A stretch of DNA of 64,000 nucleotides from Dama dama (taxonomy: Eukaryota; Chordata; Mammalia; Artiodactyla; Cervidae), in contig NC_083689.1 in NCBI RefSeq assembly GCF_033118175.1, forward strand, positions 29,184,501 to 29,248,500, in the 5' to 3' direction. The position numbers and the translations under genes were made by a program. The notes under the pieces are model-generated. The model saw only the letters and a program-made list of their open reading frames with translations. It was not told the DNA's origin and did no database searches. Shown here in pieces: positions 55,390 to 64,000 of the stretch. The number at the start of each line of letters is the position of its first letter. The first letter of the stretch is position 1.

Positions 55390-55565
55390 AACAACAAGGT
55401 CCTACTGTATACCTCAGGGAACTATATTAAATATCCTATAATAAACCATAATGGAAAGAATTTTAAGAAGAATGTATACATATGTATAACTGAGTCACTT
55501 TGCTATACAGCAGAAATTAACATTGTAAATCAACTGTACTTCAATCAAAAGAAAAAAGTAAAATA
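55390..55565 (+). repeat. L1 3' end fragment
   Basis: 'aggtcctactgtatacctca' through 'tatgtataactgagtcactt', 'gctatacagcagaaattaac' and 'atcaactgtacttcaatcaa' to an A-rich tail: the ungulate L1 3' UTR end, 5'-truncated to about 170 bp. Confidence 0.85.
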
Positions 55566-55826
55566 CCACTTATTTTTTCCCCCCTAAACCCAGGAGCTTA
55601 TCTGCACTGGAGATGACAGGAAAACAGCTTTATAAATCATTGTCATATGCTGGTAGGGAGGATGCACGATTTACACTTCAAAAGGAGGCTCCTGGAAGAA
55701 CAGCCTGAAGACTGTCTCAGGTCAGTGACATTTCCTGCTGGATACTGTTTCCTCACAAAAACATTTTTGTTGAGAGATTGAGGTGGGGGGTAACTAAGTG
55801 GGTATAGGTCTTAAAATAAATAGCCA

Positions 55827-56039
55827 TGCTGTACTTAGTCGCTCAGTTGTGTCCGATTCTTTGCAACCCCATGGACTGTAGCCTGGCCAGGCTTCTTTGT
55901 CCATGGGAATTCTCCAAGCAAGAATACTGGAGTGGGTTGCCATGCCCTCCTCCAGGGGATCTTCCCAACCCAAGGATGGAACCCAGGTCTCTTGCATTGC
56001 AGGCAGATTCTTTACCCTCTGAGTCACCAGGGAAGTCCC
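55827..56039 (-). repeat. Bov-tA SINE, antisense
   Basis: Plus strand reads 'tgtacttagtcgctcagttg', 'ccatggactgtagcctggcc', 'gcattgcaggcagattcttt' and a reversed head 'ctgagtcaccagggaagtcc'. Well preserved. Possible duplication cttaaaata (55,810; 56,049), with flanking gaps. Confidence 0.93.
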
Positions 56040-58849
56040 AAAAAAGAGCTTAAAATATGGCAAAAATAGGAAACTGGTATTAATTTCCCATCTTTCTCAA
56101 TTTTACTGTATGTTATCATCCCTCTGTGGATCTGGAAGAAAAAAAGTCTCTATATATCTCTATTAATAAATACATATAAATTATGGAGCACATCAATTTA
56201 TAGTGCTGAGAGGAATACTTTATGTTCTGCTTTAGTTCCCCCTGGTCAGTTTTTAGAAGACGGCATAGATTTAGGATCCATTTGAATTACAAACAAGTGA
56301 TAACAGGTCCAGAATTGTGAGCACTTCCCAAATTTATACAGTAGCAACAGGTCTTCAACAGCCACCAGCACGTGTCGGCTACTGTTGGTGTTTGTCCTTC
56401 TAAATCTCTGACCCCTCCTCTGGCGTGTGACCTCCCTGGTGACTGAGACAGGGGGTCATCTGGTTTCTAACCTCCAGAGCTTGCACTGTTCCATGGCCTG
56501 CAAATGTTGGGACTCCTAGCCGTGTTGTACGACTCAGGGGATGCCTTGTGAAATTTAAGAAAGTGGTCTCTGCTCCTCAATCCCGTGACAGAACTGACTC
56601 TGAAGGGAAATTGTCTGGAGCTAGTCTGTGTTCTATTTGGATGATGTGCCGTATACAGCTTGAAAGTCACATTTTACATAAAAATAAACATTTCAGTTGA
56701 CTAACATAAGTCATTGATGGCAAGTTTGTTTCAGTCTAATAAAATTATACAACGCATGAAGCTTCAGGAAGCTCACATTCCGCCTATCTTCATTTTCCAG
56801 CTAAATTAAGCTCCAGGAAAGGAAATAGGCTTCTCTCTCACAGCCAGCCACTTTTAAACAATCTCAAAGGTCTATTCCCTATGGGTTAAACTTTGGCAGA
56901 ACACTGCTATTGGCCTGTGTATGGGGTCATGTGAAATACTGTGATCAGGACAGTCAGTGGTCCACTGTTTACTACTAGATACCCCCTTTCTTGTATGTCC
57001 TGCCTGGGAAAAGAACTCCCCATGTGTAATGGGGAACAGGAAAACAATGGGAATGGTTGGAGGAGTTGCGCTACGTAGAACTATTGAAACTGTATAGTTA
57101 TTCGGTTCCAAACAATTACTAGTTCAACCCTGGGAATTTATTATTGTCTGGATTTCCCAATCACACACCCAACCATTCAGAAGCGCAGCTGGAAGTTTCC
57201 TTTTCTATTGCCTCATTCTACATCAATTGCTCTCTAATAAAGATGGATACATTAACCAACAGATCTGAGAAAGAGCATTGGTTCCATTCAAACATGAATG
57301 TTTTGTGATTATTTAGGAAGCCTGTATAAAGTGGTGCCACCCGTTCTTGCCTGCTGAGCCTCTGCATTTTCTGTTAGCACACCAAAGGCTTTGAGGGAGT
57401 GGGTATATAGTAATCCAGTTTGAAGGCAGATAAAGGATTGCATCATACATCACCTGGAAAGCCATAAACGCATATATTATTTTGCAGATGTACAAATAAG
57501 GCAGGGAAGGTCTCTCCAGCCCCTAACCTCAGGCAGAAGATGCAGATCTGAGATGACTTTGAAGTTTTGGAGACTTAAGGAAGATCGACTTTTCCTCGTA
57601 ACACATTCTGATCATTTTCATCTTACGGGCACTCTCTCTGACTTGTTGTAAATTTGACATAAGTCTCTTTCACACAGGCACTTGACTTGGCAGACACAGA
57701 GGAAATGAGGAAACTATGCCAAATTAAAACAAACACATTTAGAAAACACTGAAATTTTGATTCTGGTAGTGATGATTTTTTTGTAGGAGAGGCAATAAAA
57801 TCAGTGTTGAATTGAGATTCTGATCTTCTCTAAGAAGTGAAAAAGTATCTATCAACTATTCTATCAGGCTCTGAACTTTTCTATTTCTCTATCTTGACCA
57901 GAAAACTTCTTAAAAAGCCATTTACCAATTAGTTCAGTAAATTTCGGTACATTGTTGTTTTAGCATTTTGCCACGAAAACAAAAACCTTCTCTTTATTAA
58001 AAAGAGACCAGGTGTCAGAAAATACAAGTGTTGCTTCTAGTTCTTTCCTTAACTAACCAGTGACAACGGACAAATTGTTTAACTTTATAGCTTTTATAGC
58101 TGTTGAAATTGGGACCATTATATACTAAGGGCACAAAGACTGCAAATTAGGTAGCAAATTTAAAGTTGCAAAGGTTAAAAATAGAAAAAAGAGAATTGTT
58201 TCCTAACTGCAATCCACTTCAAAACACATGTTTATCCCAATTAGTGTGGCATACCTCAAAATTTAATTGATTTCTTCTTTCTATTGGTTTCTTATTTTCC
58301 TTGGTTGCAGGGGGAAAAGGTGAACTTACTCACTCAAGGTGACTATGTCCTTGCAGTTTAAAACAGGCTCTTTCTCTCCCAACAAGAATTTCAGTTACTC
58401 AGCTCTGGGGTCTTTTCACCCATCTTCTCGTATAATTTTCTATGGTTGTCTTTAAGAAGTTCAAGCACTATACTACCAGGGATTAACAGAAAGATGCCTC
58501 ATACTTGTGTAGTCCTGCTGTGGTTTGCCCGTGTTTTTTGCTGATGGGTGTCAGTTGAGCTATGTCTGGTTTCACCTGTTTTTTAGATGTTGCTTTGTAA
58601 CTGGACACTGGAGACCCTAGTCTCTGACATAGTCCATCTTCTCTAGATCTTAATGCCATCTCCTTATACCAACCCTAGACCTCTTCTGGTCTTAGATCTT
58701 TTGCACCTCACCCCTTACCCCATGTCAGGACACAAAGTAACTTGGGTATTTCCTTGATGGCATGGATGTTTGATGCCTGGCAAGTGCTCTCACTTCTGGC
58801 CAGTAAGGATGGGCTCTCTCAAAGGGCAGACTCCTCTGGCTCTTGCTTC
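56040..58849. other. Non-coding sequence, nothing recognised
   Basis: About 2.8 kb with no repeat or exon that I can name. Confidence 0.4.
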
Positions 58850-59062
58850 TTTCTGTATAATAGGCTCTAGGTTCATCCACCTCACTATAACTGACTCAAA
58901 TCCATTCCTTTTTGTGGCTGAATGATATCCCATTGTATGTATGTAGCACATCTTTTCTATCTATTCATCTGTTAATGGACATCTAGGTTGCTTCCACGTG
59001 CTGGCTGTTGTAAGTAGTGCTGGCAGCTGGATTCTTAACCACTAGACCATCAGGGAAGTCTC
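58850..59062 (-). repeat. L1 3' fragment followed by a CHR SINE fragment, antisense
   Basis: 58,850-59,021 reads 'ggctgaatgatatcccattg' ... 'atctgttaatggacatctag' plus gttgcttcc, the antisense end of L1 ORF2. It passes into 'ctggattcttaaccactaga' plus ccatcagggaagtc (59,026-59,060), the reversed head of a CHR-type SINE. Confidence 0.7.
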
Positions 59063-60568
59063 AAGCTTGAGTGTTTTAGATTCACATTGTAGGTGGAATG
59101 ATAATAAATTTCCATTATTGTAGGTCAAACTGGTTAAATATTAGGAATTTCATGTGATTCAATATAAATTTATATATTCAATATAAAAATATGATTTTGA
59201 AAGTCTGACAAAATTCTTCTTTCTTATGAAAGCCTGATTTTCAAAATTACTAACTCCCTGTGGAACTTAAAAATCTCAGTTTGAATGCTACACTTAAGCA
59301 GTTGTTCTTTGTACTGTACCCTTGCTACTTTGCCGTATCCTGAGGAGTAACCCTTAATCTCAGGTTTTACTCTTAATGGCAAAGAGAAATTCAAGGGAGA
59401 AACAAAAATAAAGTTAAATTACTGAGACTAGAATTTATATCGGACTGTGTTTTAAAACATTATTTTTCTACTACTACAAAAATTGAGATCAGAACCTGAT
59501 GTTATAGTTCTAAGTTTACCTTAAGAAAGGGATATAAGTGCATTAATGTGCCATATTGTATCAGAAAGAAATGATGTTAAAATTTATTTCTGAGCTGATT
59601 TAGTTGAAGTTTTTTATTCTGTTTTGGGAAAGTGAAAGATGAGACTAAATGACTGGCACTATAGTTTTAAGAATAATGTTCCTTTATACTTCCGTAAATA
59701 TTAAGATTTTAAAAACCTTTCATTAAAACTTTATTTCATTTAGTTCTTGGTTAAAAAAAAATACACAAAAAAAACTTGTAGACCTCTAAGTTTTTAACAG
59801 AGAAACTTGTTTTGCCCAAGTTAAAGAGCTGTTAAGTAACATGACCAGGGGAAGTGAGTGGGCTTAGACTGTTAGTATGTCTTGAGTATTTCCCTCCTCA
59901 AAATAATCATCCGTTCTGGGAAAGAGCCATAAGAGCCATGTGTCTGAGAGTTGAATAAGCTGTGAGATGTGTACAGTCAACATGTATATAAGTTGAGGTA
60001 ATCAATGTGTGACTCTTCTACAGGAGAGCGAAATCATGGCCTATTATCTCTCTCCCATTGTCTAGAGACATAAATTACTTAATTTTTATAATCCTCAATT
60101 TTCTCTTCTATCAAATGAAGGAGAGAAATTGGGTAATCTCTGGCTCTTCTCAAGCTTCTATTATCACCTTGGATGATTAGATGGAAAATATTCTCTTACT
60201 TTCTTTAAAACAGATTATGCTTTTGGTTTACTTTTTTGCATTCCAGTTCTCTTAGGAAAGCATTACAGGCTGTGAGTTTACTTTTCTTTGTCTCTTGTAT
60301 CTTTGGATGGCTATAAGAATGCTGTTTTACTAAGGTTGTATCTTGGCAAGTGTCTTAAATATAAAATATTGGTAGAGGAAAGCAATTTTCATCATATAAC
60401 TACAAGTTTCCATCACATAATCTTGACATGAAGGCATAATATTTGCATTATCGTTACCAGTTAATGGAAGAAAACCAAAAAATACTATTTCTTAATAAAA
60501 ACGTGAAGCATTTTTATTTTCTAAATTAAAATCCACTATTGTATTACATAAACAGCAGAAATAAAAGT
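59063..60568. other. AT-rich non-coding sequence, nothing recognised
   Basis: No repeat or exon recognised. A-runs at about 59,752-59,774. Confidence 0.4.
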
Positions 60569-60580
60569 AGTCATTTATAT

Positions 60581-60790
60581 GGCTTCCATGGTGGCTCAGA
60601 TGGTAAAGAATCTGCCTGCAATGCAGGAGACCTTGGTTTGATCCCTGAGTTGGGAAGATCTGCTGGAGGAGGGCATGGCAACCCACTCCAGTAGTCTCAC
60701 CTGGAGAATTCTATGGACAGAGGAGCCTGGCGGGCTACAGGCCATGGGGTCACAAAGAATTGGACATGACTGAGTGACTAAGCACAGCAC
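60581..60790 (+). repeat. Bov-tA SINE with exact 12-bp TSD
   Basis: Sense copy from 'ggcttccatggtggctcaga' to 'gactgagtgactaagcacag'. AGTCATTTATAT is duplicated exactly at 60,569-60,580 and 60,791-60,802. The exact duplication and intact head suggest a fairly young insertion. Confidence 0.96.
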
Positions 60791-60964
60791 AGTCATTTAT
60801 ATAATATTCAATCTTTCCTCAGGTGCTATATAAAATTGCCTACCTCTCAATTGTATATACAGGGAAATTGAGGCATACAGGATATAACTTAATAGGTTAA
60901 TAAGAGAGAGTTAGAAAGTACTTTCTATGTTAAACTTGATAGGTTGGATTCTTGCCTCTTCGTT

Positions 60965-61162
60965 GTCATGCATGTTGCTAAATTTTGTCCAACTCTTTGC
61001 AACCCCATGGACTGTAGCCTGCTAGGCTTCTCTGCCCATGGAATTTTCCAGGTATAATACTGGAGTGGGTTGCCATTTCCTGCTCCAGGGATCTTCCCAA
61101 CCCAGGGATTGAACTCACATCTCCTGCATTGGCAGGTGGATTCTTTGCCACTGAGCCACCTG
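60965..61162 (-). repeat. Bov-tA SINE, antisense
   Basis: Plus strand reads 'catgcatgttgctaaatttt', 'ccccatggactgtagcctgc', 'ggttgccatttcctgctcca' and the reversed head 'gccactgagccacctgg'. It faces the sense copy at 60,581-60,790 across about 175 bp. Confidence 0.92.
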
Positions 61163-61204
61163 GTACATCCTCTTTGCTTCTTGGGATTGCCTTATTCTAA
61201 ACAA

Positions 61205-61510
61205 GTGTACTTGGCAGGATAGACTTGGTTGGGCTATAGAAACGAACCTGGAAACTTCAGTAGTTTAAAACATAAACATTTATTTTTCACTCACACAAAA
61301 TCTGTTGCAAGTCCAGTGGTTCTGCAGGGAGATCCTCCCCAGCAGAGTCTCAGGGATCCAGGATGTTTGCGTCTTGTGGCATCACCATATCAACATGAGC
61401 CTTCCAGTTTCCACAGGCACAAGAGTTGGGGGGAAGGCATGCAGGGACATTTTGTGATATCGCCCTGGGATTTTACATATGTTACTTAAGCTAATAATCC
61501 ATTGACTAGA
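61205..61510. repeat. Old interspersed repeat, family not determined
   Basis: 'cagtagtttaaaacataaac', then 'tttgcgtcttgtggcatcac' and 'ccagtttccacaggcacaag' resemble an old LTR-like repeat read in antisense. Assigned by style only. Confidence 0.35.
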
Positions 61511-62006
61511 GAAAATTATGTTGATCTTCCCTAACTGTGCACAGGCGAGGATGATGGGTGACACATCTGTGTTCAGTGAGCTTTAAATGTCGCTGCCAAA
61601 ATGAGGTACTTGTCTGAGGTGTTCCAAGTGGTCTGAACTGATCATGACTTGAGAATTGGGCCCTAGGATGTGAGAAAGTGCCAAAACAGCTGCTGCCATA
61701 ATTTTCTATTGCTTGCTATAATGAATTGCCACAGAGGCAACTTAAAGGACATGCATTTACTCTCTGACAGTTCTGTAGTCAGAAGTCCAACACAGGTCTC
61801 CCTGGGCTAAAGTTAAGGTGATAGTGGGTCTGCATGCCTTCCGGATGCTTTAGGAAAGAACCCATTTCTTGCCTTTTCCATTTTGCAGAGGTGCCCACAT
61901 TCCCGGTGCCCTTCCTCTATCTTCATCTTCAAAGCAGTAGCTTTGCATTTGTCTGTCCCTTTCTCATGATTGCATCATCTGACCACAGTCAGGCAAGGTT
62001 CTCCAG

Positions 62007-62172
62007 TTTTTGGTTTTGTTTTTCTTTTAAATGTATTTAGCTGTGTCAGGTCTTAGTCATGGCATGCGAGATCTTTGTTGTAGGATCTACATGTGGGATC
62101 TAGTTCCCTGACCAGGGATGGAACCTTGGCCCTCTGAATTGGAAGGACCACTGGACTACCAGGAAAGCCCCA
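62007..62172 (-). repeat. CHR-type SINE, antisense
   Basis: 'gctgtgtcaggtcttagtca', then 'gatctagttccctgaccagg' plus gatggaacc and 'ggaccactggactaccagga' plus aagcccc: the reversed tRNA-like part of a CHR SINE. It lies inside the LTR-like repeat at 61,690-62,800. Confidence 0.8.
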
Positions 62173-62335
62173 AGATTTTCCACTGTTAAGGACTCCTGTG
62201 ATCATGTTAGGTCCACCTGGGCAATTCAAGATGCTCTCCCCATTTCAGGGTTCTTAACATTAAACACATCTGCAAAGTCTCTTTTTCTATGTAAGATAAT
62301 ATTCACAGGTTCTAGGGTTTAGGATAAGAACTTAT

Positions 62336-62767
62336 CAGTTCAGTTCAGTCGCTCAGTCGTGTCCGACTCTTTGCGACCCCGTGAATCGCAGCACGCCAGG
62401 CCTCCCTGTCCATCACCAACTCCTGGAGTTTACTCAAACTCATGCTCATCGAGTCGGTGATGCCACCCAGCTATCTCATCCTCTGTCGTCCCCTTCTCCT
62501 CCTGCCCCCAATCCCTCCCAGCATCAGGGTCTTTTCCAATAAGTCAACTCTTTGCATAAGCTGGCCAAAGTATTGGAGTTTCAGCTTCAACATCAGTCCT
62601 TCCAATGAACACCCAGGACTGATCTTCTTTAGGATGGACTGGTTGGATCTCCTTGTAGTCCAAGGAACTCTCAAGAGTCTTCTCCAACACCACAGTTCAA
62701 AACCATCAATTCTTCGGCGCTCAGCTTTCTTCACTGTCCAACTCTCACATCCATACATGACCACTGG
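62336..62767 (-). pseudogene. BovB LINE 3' end, antisense, with 9-bp TSD
   Basis: On the minus strand it reads 'YGCESWTVKKAERRRIDGFE', 'LWCWRRLLRVPWTTRRSNQS' and 'MLGGIGGRRRRGRQRMR', the end of the BovB protein, then its tail with 'gtcggacacgactgagcgac'. AGAACTTAT is duplicated exactly at 62,327-62,335 and 62,768-62,776. 5'-truncated to about 430 bp, with no catalytic box. High sequence quality and retained CpGs suggest a comparatively recent insertion. Confidence 0.95.
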
Positions 62768-62929
62768 AGAACTTATAGGTGGAGTTATTATTCTACCTAT
62801 CATAGCCACTTTTTATTGTGATAAAATTCACTCATTTACATTTAATATTAATGACTAACTATCTTCTTAGAACAAAACAGGTTTCTTTTTTGTTGGTGAT
62901 GTTTTTATTTTTTGCTCCTTTTGTTGCAA

Positions 62930-63130
62930 GGATTTTGCTACTCTATTTTTCAATTGAAATAAAGTGGACACACAATATTATGTTAGTTTCAGATGTACTG
63001 CATAGTGATTTGACACTTGCATGTATTACGAAATGATCTCCATGATAAGTCTAGTAACCATCTGTCCCCATACAAAGTTATTACAATGTTATTGACCATA
63101 TCCCTATACTGTATGTTACACCCCTTTGCA
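62930..63130 (-). repeat. Old L1 3' end, antisense
   Basis: 'aattgaaataaagtggacac', 'caatattatgttagtttcag', 'cgaaatgatctccatgataa' and gtctagtaaccatctgtc are the reverse of the common old L1 3' end ('caattatacctcaataaa' in sense). Confidence 0.75.
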
Positions 63131-63238
63131 AAACAGTTTTCAATAGCAGTTTCTATGTTTTTGGATTTTAGTTTTCTTAAAAGCTATTGGTTTATAATTT
63201 TGTCACATAAGACCAAACTTGAGACCAAGTTTTTAGCA

Positions 63239-63359
63239 TTTTTTTCTTTGGCCACACTGTGTAGCTTGTAGAATCTTAATTCTCTAACCAGGGATCAAAC
63301 CCATGCCCCTTGCCTTGAGAGTGTGGAGTCTTAACTGCTGGATTACTAGAGAAGTTCCT
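63239..63359 (-). repeat. CHR-type SINE, antisense, partial
   Basis: 'tttctttggccacactgtgt', 'ctctaaccagggatcaaacc' and 'ggagtcttaactgctggatt' plus actagagaag match the reversed CHR SINE. Confidence 0.75.
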
Positions 63360-64000
63360 TAAAATATATGGAGAGTTTTCAGCATTTTTATTTGTAGTGG
63401 ACAGCTATTTTTGTCTGTTTCTACCATGTAGTCCCATTCTTAGTAATATCATCCCAATTATCTTTGGGTAATCTCCCATTTTTGCTCTCAGGCTATATGA
63501 CTTGGGTGCAGCTGACCCTACTCAAGGCTCCACTGGTGCCTATATGAATCAAGCATTTTCATCCACAACTTGACATCACCCAGTCACAATGATTCATTCA
63601 CAAAATTCCAAGAGAGTAAACTGCAGAACTTAGATGAGATTTCTCTAAGAGTCCTTGTCCCACTGGGGTTGCTTACAGTGTAAGTGTGGAACCGCTAGTG
63701 TCCATCTCAATTTAGCAAGGGAAAGAACATGCCTAAGCATGAACCCAAGGGTTAGAAGACAAGAGACAGAGAATCCTGGTTCCCATTGACATTATCTAAG
63801 AATCTATAGTCATACCTCAGATGTTTATTACAAACGTCTATACATTCTCTTTTCTGTCAAAACAAGTTTAATTTGTGTTCCTGACATTTGCTACTGCATA
63901 AGTCTTAACTGAACAGGCCATAAACTTAAATACAGGTAATAAATTCACATGCTGTAGAACAACTTCAGGTGAGTACGAATTCTGACACATACACTCACAT
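63360..64000. other. Non-coding sequence to the window end, nothing recognised
   Basis: No exon or repeat recognised. Confidence 0.4.

Larger units (their letters stand above)
61690..62800 (-). repeat. Old LTR-like (MaLR-resembling) repeat, antisense, interrupted by two insertions
   Basis: 'tgctataatgaattgccaca', then 'cagttctgtagtcagaagtc' and 'tctccctgggctaaagttaa' form the left part. 'gttaggtccacctgggcaat' and 'catctgcaaagtctcttttt' continue after the CHR SINE (62,007-62,172), and 'gttattattctacctatcat' closes it after the BovB (62,336-62,767). The parts join in the order expected of one repeat. Confidence 0.6.

Noticed and set aside
61690..62800. Possible endogenous retrovirus with coding genes
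   Set aside because: Only LTR-like text is present; no gag, pol or env-like reading frame is visible, and the interruptions are a CHR SINE and a BovB LINE.
1..64000. CRISPR array, operon, phage or integron-like system
   Set aside because: No regularly spaced direct repeats, no bacterial-type gene packing; the repeat families are exclusively mammalian/ruminant.

Overview
The window is nuclear DNA from a ruminant, most likely a bovid (cattle, sheep, goat or a relative). The evidence is the repeat content: tRNA-headed Bov-tA and dimeric Bov-A2 SINEs, BovB (RTE) LINE fragments, a cetartiodactyl-type L1, and CHR-type SINEs, on a background of old mammalian MIR, L2, MaLR/LTR-like, hAT and L1 remnants. 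There is no prokaryotic-style gene content. Nearly all open reading frames of 60-150 codons are chance frames or pieces of retrotransposon proteins.

Only one piece of host gene is well supported. It is a terminal coding exon on the minus strand at about 34,515-34,850, with a clean polypyrimidine-AG acceptor, a 95-codon coiled-coil tail, a TAA stop and two AATAAA signals 8-25 bp beyond the stop. A Bov-A2 SINE sits just past the predicted cleavage site. If this reading is right, much of 34,851-64,000 is intron or upstream sequence of that gene and 1-34,500 lies downstream of it. I could not name the gene.

Layout. 1-5,460: AT-rich non-coding DNA with old L2, L1 and LTR-like fragments. 5,461-14,485: an old L1 3' end, followed directly by a long, probably full-length but dead L1 (5' UTR with a ~54-bp tandem repeat, broken ORF1, broken ORF2, G-rich 3' UTR, A-rich tail). 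That L1 carries nested Bov SINEs, one of them inside the reverse transcriptase with a 10-bp target-site duplication (TSD). 15,000-19,050: MIR pieces, a 1-kb BovB fragment with a mutated YADD box, and several Bov-tA copies. 21,010-24,745: old antisense L1 interrupted by another repeat that carries a CA microsatellite. 27,400-29,250: a G-rich tract, a Bov-tA, and a MIR split by a hAT-like element. 29,250-34,210: 5 kb with no repeat I recognise. 34,211-39,543: SINE, host exon, GA microsatellite, hAT-like element, SINEs, MaLR LTR, CHR SINE. 41,640-46,260: L2 remnants and a local 138-bp direct duplication. 47,470-64,000: scattered Bov-tA, two antisense BovB 3' ends, L1 3' ends, and an LTR-like repeat interrupted by CHR and BovB insertions.

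The window reads as a record of nested retrotransposition around the 3' end of one gene. I found no convincing new multi-gene system. The points most worth checking are the terminal exon and its SINE-flanked 3' end, the SINE-studded L1, the 138-bp duplication, an unusually long (30-bp) SINE target duplication, and an inverted SINE pair.
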